Positions 1 to 12,742 are shown, numbered from the stretch's first letter. The stretch is 64,000 nucleotides of DNA from Paraspadella gotoi (GCA_051294375.1 CM119268.1:5631221-5695220), one strand, 5' to 3'. Translations and numbers: made by a program. The notes: generated by a model from the letters alone, not told the origin.

Positions 1-613
<613 letters not shown>

Positions 614-1020
614 AAGGGAGGAAGGGAGAGAAATTTAAATTGAATTTGAATTGAAATTTATTGCATACGTCCGCGTACGGTGTAGACGGTACACACGGCA
701 CAGAGTTTCTCTTTAAAAAAGAAAAGAAAATAAAGCAAAAAACAGGAAAGGGAAGAGCCACTGTGTGACGCACAGTGACATGTTAAAGAGAAAAACGACG
801 GAAAATTCCTGTCGTTAAAATTTCTCGTCGTCGAAGTCTCGTTTCTTGGGGTCAAAGGTTGAGAAGAGGTTTGAGGGTCGAAGGTTGAGATGGGGAGAAG
901 AGAGATGAGAGAGAGAGAGAGAGAGGGAGGGGAGAGAGGGAAGGGAGGAGAGGGAAGGTTCAATGGAAGATGATCAAATATAAGTATAAGTATGAGTTTT
1001 GCCTTTAGCATTCGTACAGT
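614..1020. other. Unique sequence, purine-rich at its end
   Basis: Single-copy sequence in this window, with short GA runs around 908-955. Frames crossing it are extensions of neighbouring microsatellite frames. No gene is visible. Confidence 0.6.
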
Positions 1021-1062
1021 CTCTCTCTCTCTCTCTCTCTCTCTTCTTCTCTTCTCTCTCTG
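1021..1062. repeat. (CT)n microsatellite running into a gap
   Basis: A CT dinucleotide run with a few TTCT interruptions ends directly at an assembly gap, so its true length is unknown. Confidence 0.95.
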
Positions 1063-1087
1063 NNNNNNNNNNNNNNNNNNNNNNNNN
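1063..1087. other. Assembly gap (25 N)
   Basis: Exactly 25 N. The fixed length is shared with five other gaps in the window, so it is a placeholder rather than a measured distance. CT-rich sequence lies on its left and GA/GT-rich sequence on its right. Confidence 0.99.
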
Positions 1088-1197
1088 GTGTGTGGGGAGA
1101 GGGAGGGGAAGAAGGGGAGGAGGGAGGAGGAGGAGTGGGGGAAAGAGGGAGAGGGAGGAGAGAGGGATGAGGGGAGAAGGGAAGGGCGAGAGGGAAG

Positions 1198-1234
<37 letters not shown>
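1088..1234. repeat. Purine-rich tract followed by (CT)n
   Basis: A G/A-rich strand (1095-1198) switches abruptly to a CT dinucleotide run (about 1201-1232). The polypurine tract beside a polypyrimidine tract can self-pair as an imperfect inverted repeat. Confidence 0.85.
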
Positions 1235-1235
<1 letters not shown>

Positions 1236-2050
1236 CCTTTCCCTCTCCCTTATCTAACGACTCATGAGTTCGTTAAAAATATCTTAACTCCCAAAAAATC
1301 CAGATTAGGGATGAAAATATCGAGGACCGAAAATATACTAAAGAATAGTCTAAAACAGTTTTTAAAAAAAATAAAATTTATCATTTTCATCGAAACTTAT
1401 GTTCAAAAAGATAATTCTTTATATCCTGGTTTTTAAGGAATGTTTTCCTTTTTTTTTCCAGACGAGAACACTTTTCACGCTCACATGTTCAATTAAACGA
1501 ATAAAATCCCCGCCTTTTTTTTACGGATCGATGTCATCCCTAAAACATTTCAATCCCCCCAACATCCCTCGTTCGGCGCCTGGAACTTCACTTCCCTCCA
1601 ATTTTTCACATTCGAGTTCATCCCTAAATCACTTTGTGCACTCAAAAAAAAAAAAAAAAAAAAAGGATAAAGGGGAAAAAAAAGGAAGAAACAAAGGAGA
1701 TCTAAAAATAGCATCGCTCGACGCCACGAGTAAAATTGATGGCGAAGAATAGAAGCTTCCTTCCTCCCCCCCCCTTCCTCCTCTGCTTGACACTTAAAAG
1801 TGGAGGGAGGAAAGCTGTTGCTTGCATCGGGAAGGAAGCAACGGAAAAGGGGGCGAGGGAAAGGGATAACGTGCTTGGTTTCCGTCGCGGATTGGAGGGA
1901 TCGATTGCTTGTATAAGCCTGAGCTTGGCGAGAAAAAAACCGGGGTTCCATGGACGATAATTTTAAATGTAAAGCTATAATTAATTTATTCGTATATTTT
2001 TAAATTTATTATAATAAGAAAATAGACTAAAATATCAAGTTTCAAATTAG
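1235..2050. other. Unique sequence with poly(A) tract, no supported gene
   Basis: This region contains a 21-bp poly(A) run near 1644-1664 and mixed-composition sequence around 1690-1950. Overlapping frames of 70-130 codons occur on both strands without domains or a convincing start context. The segment 1960-2050 is AT-rich and ends in a pyrimidine-containing stretch plus AG, discussed with the candidate exon that follows. Confidence 0.5.
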
Positions 2051-2431
2051 GAGGAAACGAAAGTAGACAACAATAACAACAGTAATAACAACAACAACGC
2101 TGATGCCGACACTGACGCCGACGCAGAAGCAAAGGCAGATGCCGATGCAGACTCCGACCCTAACGCTGATGCTTATGCAGATGCCAATACGGATGCCAAA
2201 GCCGACTTGGACGCAGATTCCGACGCAGATGCCAATAATGATACCGACTCATATGCAGATGCCGACGCAGATGCCGACACCGACGCGTACGCCGCAGCAT
2301 ATGCCGAAGCAGATGCCGATGACTGCCGATGGTTTATTGGTCTTCGACTTCTGTCGATTTCTCTCGAGGGTCGCGACTCGAGAGGCCGAGAGAGGGAGGA
2401 GAAGAGGAGGGGTATGGAAGGGGCTGACGGG
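2051..2431 (+). CDS. Candidate low-complexity coding exon (Asn-rich then Asp-Ala repeat)
   Basis: I do not recognise a gene here; the call is an inference. An open frame runs from 2051, after an in-frame TAG at 2048-2050, to a stop at 2447-2449. It reads as an acidic start, an Asn-rich stretch (about codons 7-16), some 38 Asp-Ala type pairs, and then a mixed, basic tail. The AG at 2049-2050 follows TTTCAAATT and resembles a splice acceptor. GTAAGG at 2432-2437 resembles a donor, and the segment between them is exactly 127 codons. In the repeat, codon position 2 is nearly invariant while positions 1 and 3 vary. Against it: no methionine near the start, no domain, and a simple hexamer satellite would also stay open. 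Confidence 0.15.
2099..2330 (+). repeat. Degenerate GAYGCN hexamer array
   Basis: About 38 consecutive degenerate hexamers of the form GAT/GAC followed by GCN. Variation concentrates at the first and third base of each triplet, while A (in GAY) and C (in GCN) are kept almost throughout. A short AAC-rich run precedes it. It has no other copy in the window. Confidence 0.9.
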
Positions 2432-2577
2432 GTAAGGAAGGGGTGGTAAAGGGTTAATATGAAGTGACCTAAAGGCAACGGGGGGTTGCAATGTCCCTCT
2501 GACGGTGTTGGGGGTGAATGCCCGCCACACTTAGTGTTCATGTTGAGTCTGAGAGAAGGTAAGGATGAAAAGTCGTA

Positions 2578-2690
2578 GTTTTCGTCGTCGTTGTCGTCTT
2601 TATCGTCGTTAACGTCGTCGTCGTTGTCGTCGACTTGATCGTCGTCGTCGTTGTCGTCGACTTGATCGTCGTCGTCGTCGTTTTTAGAGT
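2578..2690. repeat. GTC trinucleotide array with a 27-bp tandem duplication
   Basis: A GTC/GTT-rich tract contains two exact tandem copies of a 27-bp unit at 2614-2640 and 2641-2667, each ending in CGACTTGATC, followed by more GTC repeats. Confidence 0.9.
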
Positions 2691-2735
2691 TTGCGCGTGA
2701 AACGTGTAGAATTTTCAGGAGCGAGGGAAATTGCG

Positions 2736-2932
2736 AATAAATTAATAAACAATAAATATATAAATAAATAAAACAAATTAAAAAATTAAATAAATAAATA
2801 AATAATAAATAAATAAATAAATAAATTATAAATAAACTAAATAAATAAATAAATAAATAATAAATAATAAATAAATAATTAAATAAATAAATAATAATAA
2901 ATAACTAATAAATAGATGAATGAATGAATGAA
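2736..2932. repeat. (AAAT)n / AATA-type tetranucleotide array
   Basis: Nearly 200 bp of imperfect AAAT repeats end in a short GAAT run (about 2916-2931). No gene. Confidence 0.95.
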
Positions 2933-3047
2933 AGATTTGTCATTCAATAAAACTAAACTTCTGGATATTTGATTAATTGCCTTAAGTTAAGTTCCAAATC
3001 GGAAGCTCATAGACTCGGGATTCCCAAGGACTTCTCCAGAGTGACCA

Positions 3048-3924
<877 letters not shown>

Positions 3925-4195
3925 AATCCCCGAACCGTATTTAAATCTTAATATTTATTATCTAACCCAATTCTTAATACCAATTTTTAACTCTGAACCT
4001 AATTCCTCACCCTAATCCCTGATTACGATTATTAACCATAATATTTAACTTTGTCTCCGAACCCTAAATCCTAATTCATCCCCTGGATTACATATCGTTA
4101 CCCTAATCCCTAACCTAATTCCTAATCTAATCTCTTACCATTATCCCTAACCTTATACTTAATCCCTTTTTTAATCGTTAACCTAATCTTTAAAC
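3925..4195 (+). repeat. Degenerate CCCTAAT/CCTAAC-like tandem tract
   Basis: About 270 bp in which short motifs such as CCCTAATCCCTAACC, CCTAATTCC and CTAACCC recur every 6-14 bp, separated by AT-rich drift. The density of CCTAA is far above the surroundings. It resembles a decayed interstitial telomere-like or CCTAA minisatellite, but no intact hexamer array remains. Confidence 0.65.
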
Positions 4196-4758
4196 CTAAA
4201 AATAAACTTAATTCGGAATTTAAACGGAAATTGAGCGTTGTTGGAAAAGAAGCCCACCTTTTTTGCCAAAAATTAAATTGAAGGAAAACAATGATGTTTG
4301 ATTTCCTTTTATGGGGTCAAAAGTATGACCCCTTGGACCCCTTTGAAATCTCGTCAAAGTTTTCGATTTTTTTTTTTTGCGTCAATCAAATTATCTTCCA
4401 AGGGAATTAAGTATTAGGTCTTAAGATAAAATAGTATAAAAGTTACTATAATTTCATGACAAATGTAAGATACATTGCAACAATAATTTATATTTTCTTT
4501 TTTCTATTTGACATTTGAGTAGTAAATAGAGTACAGCTTAATGCTCTTCAATTTCTGTAAACTACCGAGACGTTATACTTCCTTACTTTCTCGTAGTGCC
4601 AAGGAGGAAAGAAAAGGAACTTCATGAACGAAGCCATTTTTTTCCTTTCCATCTTTTTTTTTTCTCTTCGGTTGAGCAAAAATAATATTTTTTACTCTTT
4701 TTCTTAGACGGATATCTTTACCTGCGGATTTGCATGGGAAACTTTTCTTTAGGAATCT
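4196..4758. other. Unique AT-rich sequence, nothing recognised
   Basis: AT-rich single-copy sequence in this window, with homopolymer T runs (for example 4369-4378 and 4659-4671). No gene or structured RNA seen. Confidence 0.6.
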
Positions 4759-4771
4759 TCTCTCTCTCTTC

Positions 4772-4809
<38 letters not shown>

Positions 4810-5480
4810 GTCTCATCTCTAGTCTCTCCTCTGCTCTCTCTCTGTGTTTGTTTCTCTCTCTCTATCTATCTATCTATCTAAATCTATCTATCTACTCTAT
4901 CTAATTCTTCTAAAATCTACTGTATCTAGTCATTTTCTAATCTATCGTGTATCTATCTATCTATCTACTATTCTAACTAAATACTATCTATTTATCTTCC
5001 CTCTCTCATCTCCTCTCCTCTCTCTTCTCTTCTCCTCTTCTCTCTCTCCTTCTCTCTTTCTCTCTCCTCAATTCTCTCTGTCTCTCTCCTCCTTTCTCTC
5101 CTCAATCTCTATCTCCTCTCTCTCTCATCCCTCTCTCCTCGCTCCTCTCTCTCTATCTAATTGTTTTTGGTTCCATCATTTTCACAGACCCACTTCGCTC
5201 GTCCGTGCAATTACGGTCTCTTCTTTGATCTAGCGAGGAAACTAAGGCCTATTCTCCCCTTCTCTTTCCCATTCCTCTTTCTCTCTTTCCTTCTATTTCC
5301 CCGCATCTCGTCTCTCCTCCTCATCTCCCTCTCTTTCTCTCTCTCTCTCTCGCCTCGCTCTCTATCCTCATCTCTCTCTCTTCCCTCTCTCTCCGCTCTC
5401 TTCTCTCCCCCCCTCTTCTCCCTGCTCTCCCTCACTCCTCTCCTTGTTCTCCTCTATCTCGCCTCTCTCTCTGCTACAGC
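4759..5480. repeat. CT-rich low-complexity domain with (CTAT)n runs
   Basis: About 720 bp of pyrimidine-rich sequence: CT dinucleotide runs at 4760-4860, CTAT tetranucleotide runs at 4858-5000, then irregular CTCTC/TCCTC sequence. About 5165-5265 is a mixed-composition island. The long Ser/Leu frames here are translation artefacts. Confidence 0.9.
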
Positions 5481-5640
5481 CAAGGGCCTCTGCCCACATT
5501 TGCATTAAATCCTACGAAGACAAAAAAAGGAAACCGCACATCGACGAACGTTGCTGTACATTTTTTATTTTTAAAATCCGCGGCGTTGGAAAACGCGGGG
5601 TGTGGAAAGATTATTTGATAGAAAAGGAAAGAAAGAGAAA

Positions 5641-5663
5641 ATAAAGAAGAAAGAAAGAAAGAA

Positions 5664-5699
<36 letters not shown>

Positions 5700-5805
5700 A
5701 AAATGGAAAGTGAGAGGGAAAGAAAGAAAGAAAGAATGAGGCAAAGAAAGAGAAAAAGAAAAAAGGAAAGAAAGAAAGAGATAGGGAAAGAAAGAGCCTC
5801 TTTCG
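5641..5805. repeat. (GAAA)n tetranucleotide array
   Basis: Imperfect GAAA repeats occupy about 160 bp; the minus strand reads as Ser/Phe-rich frames of no significance. The preceding stretch 5481-5640 and the following 5806-5973 are ordinary sequence without a gene. Confidence 0.92.
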
Positions 5806-5970
5806 TTCTTTGTCATTCTTTGTCAGCCTTTGTCGGCATTTTTCTAGCCTCCGACAGCGTGGGTCAGCCTCCGTCAGCACTAATCACCTAAAAAGCAACT
5901 GCATCATTTCTAGGAAATGAATGAAAAGGATGACTTTAATTTCGTTTTTCAATCAAGGAAAGAGCGGAGG

Positions 5971-7062
<1,092 letters not shown>

Positions 7063-7550
7063 AGATGATGATAGACATGACAGACGATGAAATGAGATGA
7101 TGATAGACATGACAGACGATGAGATGAGATTATGATAGACATGACAGACGGTGAAATGAGATGATGATAGACATGACAAAACGATGAGATGAGATGATGA
7201 TCGAAATGACAGATGATGAAATGAGATGATGATAGACTTGACGAAACGATGAGATGAGATGATGATAGAAATGACAGACGATGAAATGAGATGATGATAG
7301 ACATGACGAAACGATGAGATGAGATGATAATAGACATGACAGACGGTGAAATGAGATGATGATAGACATGACGAAAAGATGAGATGAGATGATAATAGAC
7401 ATGACAGACGGTGAAATGAGATGATGATAGACTTGACGAAAGGATGAGATGAGATGATGATAGACTTGACGAAACGATGAGATGAGATGATACTAGACAT
7501 GACAGACGATGAAATGAGATGATGATATACATGACAAAACGATGAGATGA
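7063..7550 (+). repeat. 65-bp dimeric minisatellite
   Basis: About 15 tandem monomers of 32-33 bp. Two variants alternate: one carries GACAGACGRTGAAAT, the other GACRAAACGATGAGAT, both joined by GAGATGATGATAGAC. The dimer period is 65 bp; for example, ATGACAGA starts at 7141 and again at 7206. The minus strand keeps long Ser/His/Ile frames through it. I see no second copy in the window. Confidence 0.93.
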
Positions 7551-7628
7551 CACAGGTGAAGTGATGTTTAACATGAACATGGAATAAAAATCTAAAGTCA
7601 GAGAGAAAGAAAGAGGGTTTTTGAGAGA

Positions 7629-7641
7629 GTAATAGAATTAC

Positions 7642-7708
<67 letters not shown>
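7629..7708. repeat. (GA)n at the left edge of core copy 1
   Basis: GA dinucleotide array with one AAAG interruption. In the other two copies the corresponding GA array (20,776-20,890 and 43,123-43,232) is preceded by inverted piece T. Here it is preceded by unrelated sequence, so this is the point where copy 1 departs from the composite repeat. Confidence 0.93.
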
Positions 7709-7711
<3 letters not shown>

Positions 7712-7718
7712 GGAGTGA

Positions 7719-7785
7719 GAGTGGGCGTGACATCACATTGAAAGTGGGCGTGGCCCCCGTGAAAGTAGGCGTGGTTCCGTCGTCG
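7719..7785 (+). promoter_or_regulatory. Conserved GC-box/CRE-like cluster at core edge
   Basis: Three G-rich boxes (GTGGGCGTGA, GTGGGCGTGG, GTAGGCGTGG) stand within about 55 bp with a TGACATCAC motif between the first two. The last two boxes lie in a short tandem duplication of GAAAGTRGGCGTGG. The block is kept in all three core copies (20,901-20,965 and 43,243-43,308) with single-base indels only. The motifs resemble KLF/Sp-type and CRE-type binding sites, but function is inferred. Confidence 0.35.
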
Positions 7786-7832
7786 GCGGAATCCTCGTGA
7801 AAACCACCTTTTTACGATTCTGTGAGAATTCT

Positions 7833-8035
<203 letters not shown>

Positions 8036-8559
8036 CTCTCTGGATTACACCAACTCAAATTCACAAGAGAACTGCAGCTGAAGGCGAAACAAAAAAAAAT
8101 ATCTTCTTTCTATTTCGTGAGAAAATTTGATCTCACAACTTCACAGATTTACGTATTCACTAAATTTGACAAACTATTTATTTTTACAAAAGTTCTTAAA
8201 TTCATTACAACGGAATAAAGTAAGAAATCAGTAGCAGAGGTGGTCGAGATAAAAAAATTGGAAGAAATAAGATAAATCAACTTATTTAGAGAATATTAAA
8301 AAAAATTGTTTAAATTTGTAAACAATACTAAATGGAATTTCACATTTAAGGTAAAGTTTGAACAAATAAAATAAATTAATTTTTTTTTCGAGCATCGTAA
8401 GATGTTAAGAAATTCGATGAGCTGATTTTATTTTCTTTCTTACTTCATGAGACTCAAGATTTCAACTCGGTTATTCGTAGCTGTGTCTCTCTGTTTATTA
8501 CATTCGACGCTATTTCGTTCGTTATATTTAACAAAAGTTTTTTGCTAATATTTATTGTC

Positions 8560-8730
8560 GCCGCGGTTGTCCTCTCGCTGTTGTCGTTGTTGTCGTTGTT
8601 ATCGTCCTCGTCGTAACTCCCGCTGGTGATGCCCCGGTTCTTCTCGATGTCAATGTTGTTTGTTGTCGTTGTTGTTGTTGTTGTTGTGGATATCGTCGTC
8701 GTCGTCGTCGTCTGTTGTTGTTCCCATGTT
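8560..8730 (+). repeat. GTT/GTC trinucleotide-rich tract
   Basis: Runs of GTT and GTC interspersed with CCTCGTCG motifs, repeated in cores 2 and 3 (about 21,850-22,020 and 44,150-44,320). Downstream, 8760-9250 is purine-rich with no gene. Confidence 0.85.
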
Positions 8731-10093
8731 TTTTTTTTCGTCTCCACCTTATTCGGTGGGAGTTCCCTCGAGATGAGCAGAAGAATAGCGCGAGGGGAGG
8801 AAAGGAAAGAAGAAAGAGAAAGTAGGAAAGAAAAAGAGAGGAAAGGAAAGAGAAAGAGGAGGAAAGGAAAGTGAAAGGAAATAGAAAGAGAAAAGAAAGA
8901 TAAAATGGAGAAGAGGAAAAATAAAATCAAGAAGGAAAGAGATGAAGGAAAAGTGAGAGGCAACGGAAGACAGAGAGAAGAGAGAGGAGAATTAGAAAGG
9001 TAAGATATTAAGATGAACCAAAGAAAAGAAAAGAAGGAAGACATAAAAAAAAGAAAAATTAGAGATGGAAGATATGAAGATGAACCAAAGAGAAGAATAG
9101 AAGGAAGAGAGAAGAAAGAGTAAAAAAGAGAAGAAAATAGAAAAAAAAGAGCGAGAAAATATAGGATACTGGAAGAGAAGTTAGAATATGAAAATAAATT
9201 AGAGATAAGAAAACGTGAGAAGGAAAAAAGAAAAAGAAGTAAAAAGTCAAACGGAGAATCGTTGTTGTTGTTGTCCTCGTTCTGCCGTCGCCAGAGATAC
9301 CGAGGTCTCACTGAAAACCCGTAAGGTTTCGCTATGTCGTCGTCTTGTCGAAGAAAAGAAGGTCATAACTTGTCCAGTAGAGTGAAGCACTGGGGAACAT
9401 AACTTGTCCAGTGTCTAAACTTCAAATTGAGGACTGAGGAGGAAAGAGCTCTTTTATTAATTGTAGGTGTGAAAGAAGTGATAAAGTAAGTGTGAAGATT
9501 GGAAGTGAATGCGGGAGAGATTTCCGAAGATGTGATTCGTAGAAAAGGTGTGAAAGTTGCGAAAAAGAAGGAAGACGAATTGCAATGAGACACGACGACG
9601 ACGACGATGACTACGACGACGACGGCTCCAATGAAGACATTGAGGACGACGTGTACAACGACGACAATGAGGATGACAATTAAAACGACGACGACAATGA
9701 GGACGACGACTACGAAGACGCAATCGCAATAAATTGAATCTCATAAACTGAATAGTGAAAAAAAGGAACAAGTTACATCGACAGCTTCGCCGCCCCACTT
9801 CTCTTCTGGCCCCGTGTCATAAAAACTACTATCATGTTACAAGATAAGGATCTATAAAATTACAATATCTGTGATTTAGATCAGGAAAGTATATTCTGTT
9901 CGTTGAAATGTATATTTCTTGTTGACATTAGAATTAATTTCCTCATGAGGTTATTTCGAAAAGTTTCTCAGCAGTAGCAAAGTGAAAAATACACGATTTG
10001 AGAGAGAGAAAGTAAATTTGAGAGAAACACAGAGATTAAAAAGCGGAAGAGGTTCAAAATAATAATAATAAAAATAAATATTGGATAAAAATA

Positions 10094-10175
10094 GACTCTC
10101 TCAGTCTCGTTTATTCACTCCCAGAGTACCTGGCTTCCCTATCAATGAAGTGGTATAATATTTCAAAGAATGTTT
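10094..10175 (+). repeat. 80-bp module shared by core and arm
   Basis: This segment, starting GACTCTCTCAGTCTCG and ending GGTATAATATTTCAAAG, also occurs in the outer arm at 18,474-18,556 in a slightly different version. Copies lie at 23,394-23,478, 28,255-28,338 (inverted), 45,691-45,770 and 50,521-50,600 (inverted). It is therefore older than, or independent of, the core/arm arrangement. I do not recognise it. Confidence 0.85.
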
Positions 10176-10454
10176 CAATTGTAAGAAAAGACCACTCCGA
10201 TATTGTTCTCCAATCATTGAATCAAATAACCAAATTGAATTTTTTTTTCCAAGACCAATTCCATCCTTTATCCAACCACCGATCTCAAAAAACCCATTGC
10301 AAAATAAAATCCTGACCACCATCTGCAACGATCAACGCTGATTCAAAGTCGATAGAACCGCGAAATCTCGAGAGATGGAATCGAAAATCTGAAGGAAAGG
10401 AAAAACGAGGAAAGAGATCATTTGTAGATTAAAGGAAAACGATCAGGTTCATGA

Positions 10455-10535
10455 CGACGACGAGGACGATGACGAAGACGACGACGACGATGCGATTAAG
10501 AAGAAGATAATGACAAAGACGACTATCATGATGAA

Positions 10536-10571
<36 letters not shown>

Positions 10572-10690
10572 GTTGTGATTATGAAGAAGATAATGACAAA
10601 GAAGACTATGATGATGATGATGACGACGATGACGAAGACGACGACGACGACGAGGTTGTGATTATGAAGAAGATAATGTCAGAGAAGACT

Positions 10691-10724
<34 letters not shown>

Positions 10725-10850
10725 CGACGACGAAGACGATGAGAATGATGCTAGCGAAGAATATGATCACGACAAAGACTACGACGACAACGACGATGAC
10801 GAAGACAAAGAAAGGCGACGATGATGAAAACGACGACGACGATGCAGCAA
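10455..10850 (+). repeat. GAC/GAT trinucleotide arrays
   Basis: Three blocks of GAC/GAT repeats separated by a recurring GAGGTTGTGATTATGAAGAA spacer (about 10,570 and 10,650), giving a higher-order period near 80-100 bp. Equivalent arrays lie at 23,757-24,150 and 46,050-46,440. Confidence 0.9.
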
Positions 10851-10952
10851 TATCAAACATGAGCAACTCACAAATTGGTGTCACAAAATTTCTATGATAA
10901 AACCTCATAAAATTTCATGAAAAATTTTCTGAATCTGGCCTCTCTTGCTCTG

Positions 10953-10956
<4 letters not shown>

Positions 10957-11015
<59 letters not shown>
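10957..11015 (+). repeat. (CT)n microsatellite in core
   Basis: CT dinucleotide array followed by CTCAAGAGGGCGG; present at 24,258-24,330 and 46,552-46,620 in the other cores with different lengths. Confidence 0.95.
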
Positions 11016-11019
<4 letters not shown>

Positions 11020-11064
11020 GCTCAAGAGGGCGGATTAAAATTCGGCGGAGTCTCCGACGCTGTC

Positions 11065-11510
11065 GACTTAGAGAAGAAGAGGAGGAAGAAAGAAAAGAAA
11101 AGAGAGAGAGAGAAAAGAAGAAGAGAAGAAGAAAAAAGATAAGAAAAAGGCAAAAAGAAAAGAAGAAGAGAAGAAGAAAAAAGATAAGAAAAAGGCAAAA
11201 AGAAAAGAAGAAGAGAAGAAGAAAAAAGATAAAAAAAAGGCAAAAAGAAAAGAATAAAAAAGAAAATAAGCAAAAAGAAAAGAAAAAAGAAAAAAAGAAA
11301 AGAAGAAGAGAATTAGAAAAAAAAGCAAAGGGCAAAATGAAAAGAAGAAAAAAAAATAAGCAAAAAGAAAAAAAAATGAAAAAAAAAAGAGGAAAAGAAA
11401 AATGGAAAAAGGAGAAGAAAAAAAAAAGAAAAAAAAGAGAGAAAAGAAGAAAGATGGAAGAATGAAAAAGATAAAAAGAAAAAAAAGGAAAGACTAAAGT
11501 ATAAAAAAAT
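11065..11510 (+). repeat. Long polypurine tract with three 45-bp tandem units
   Basis: About 445 bp of nearly pure A/G on the plus strand. Within it a 45-bp unit beginning GAAAAAAGATAAGAAAAAGG starts at 11,131, 11,176 and 11,221. Since 45 is a multiple of three, a Lys/Arg-rich frame stays open, but cores 2 and 3 carry irregular versions of the tract with altered phase, so coding is not supported. Confidence 0.9.
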
Positions 11511-11844
11511 AAGAATGACTAAAAAAACTAAAGTGACACATTTAGCTCATAGCAAATCAAATAATATTAACAATTGACAAAGCGTTCAACTACTTATGTC
11601 CACAATTCCAAATAATTAACATAATTTGGAGAAAACAAAATCATTCAATCAAGACGAAAGAAAATCCTAACTCCCCCCTGACCCCCCCTTCCCTCAAAAT
11701 ATCTTCCTACTCCCTCTTTTCTTTTTTTTTCTTCCTCCGATTTCATCGCCTACATTTTCTGGGTCACTGGGTCCAACAGGATCCATAAATCTGCAATTGC
11801 AATCCGGTCGCCGGATTCTCTAGTCACGTGACAACCAAGTTGGC

Positions 11845-12230
11845 CTTTCGGGGATTTCTGGCGTCGCCGAAGCCACTGATGGCGTTTGATTTCGTCCATG
11901 AGCGGATTGGCGTTGATCTTCCGGGGAAATTGTCGCCGTCGAAGGAGGCAAAAGTCATTGGCCACATGGAATAAGTAGCCGTTTCAACTGATTACTTGAG
12001 TCAAAATAATTCTAAGTAACTCGAGAGATTTTATCCAAAAAAGATTTCAAGTTGCCAAAGTCGCGTAAAAAAAAAAAGAGGCAATGGCATCAATCATTCA
12101 TAGATTTCAGGCTTCATTGCTTCCGTCAATGACGTAAATAAAAGAAAAAAAGTGGCAACGAGGACGGCCTCCGTCTTTCGGGGATTTCTGGCGACGCCTA
12201 GGCCATTGATGGCTTTTCTGGCGTCGATGA
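11845..12230 (+). repeat. CTTTCGGGGATTTCTGGCG direct repeat pair
   Basis: A segment of about 50 bp starting CTTTCGGGGATTTCTGGCG occurs at 11,845 and again, diverged, at 12,175. Each is preceded by a GTGRCAAC motif and followed by a GCC-NN-TGATGGC motif. Minus-strand frames across the two share a short basic motif (RRRQKSPK). Equivalent pairs are seen in cores 2 and 3 (about 25,183 and 25,514; 47,491 and 47,817). Family unknown. Confidence 0.75.
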
Positions 12231-12548
12231 AGGGACGGAAACGGCAAGAGAAAAAGCGTCGGAGGCCGTAAAAACCGGAAGCGAAAGAGACGCAAGGGAA
12301 CTTTGGGGTTTTTTTTTTGTGTGGATGTGGAGGAAAGGGTCGGCCTTGTCTTTGCCATTTTATTCTTACGTCGTCGTCGTCGTTGTCATGGTCGTTGTTG
12401 TTGTCGTATCGTTGTTGTCATCGTTGTCGTCCTTGGTCGTCATTGTAATTAGCGTCCAACTAAAATCGATCATATTGTTATCAATGTCGTTTTCGAATTT
12501 TTGATTTTCCGATGTTTTTTCGCACGAATCCTGTTTGTTTTTTAATAT

Positions 12549-12600
12549 CTCTCTCTCTCTCTCTCGTCGGTCTCGTCTCTGCTCAGTCGTCTCTCCGCTC

Positions 12601-12641
<41 letters not shown>

Positions 12642-12678
12642 CTCTTTCTCTTCTCTCTCTCCCTTCTCTCCCTATCCT

Positions 12679-12740
<62 letters not shown>
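12549..12740 (+). repeat. (CT)n array at the right edge of core copy 1
   Basis: Interrupted CT dinucleotide array separating core K from piece T. Its counterparts are 25,881-26,082 and 48,179-48,370. On the left side of cores 2 and 3 the same array is present inverted as (GA)n, so it belongs to the inverted arms. Confidence 0.95.

Positions 12741-12742
<2 letters not shown>

Noticed and set aside
7063-7550. CRISPR array
   Set aside because: The repeats are directly adjacent with no unique spacers and alternate as a 65-bp dimer, which is a minisatellite; the sequence is eukaryotic in character.
8454-9311. 285-codon minus-strand open frame in core copy 1
   Set aside because: Ser/Phe/Leu and Thr low complexity from purine-rich and GTT/GTC repeats. 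Cores 2 and 3 carry indels that break it.
10917-11465. 182-codon Lys/Arg/Glu-rich open frame
   Set aside because: Starts in a CT array and continues through a polypurine tract; the 45-bp period keeps it open by chance and the frame is lost in the other cores.
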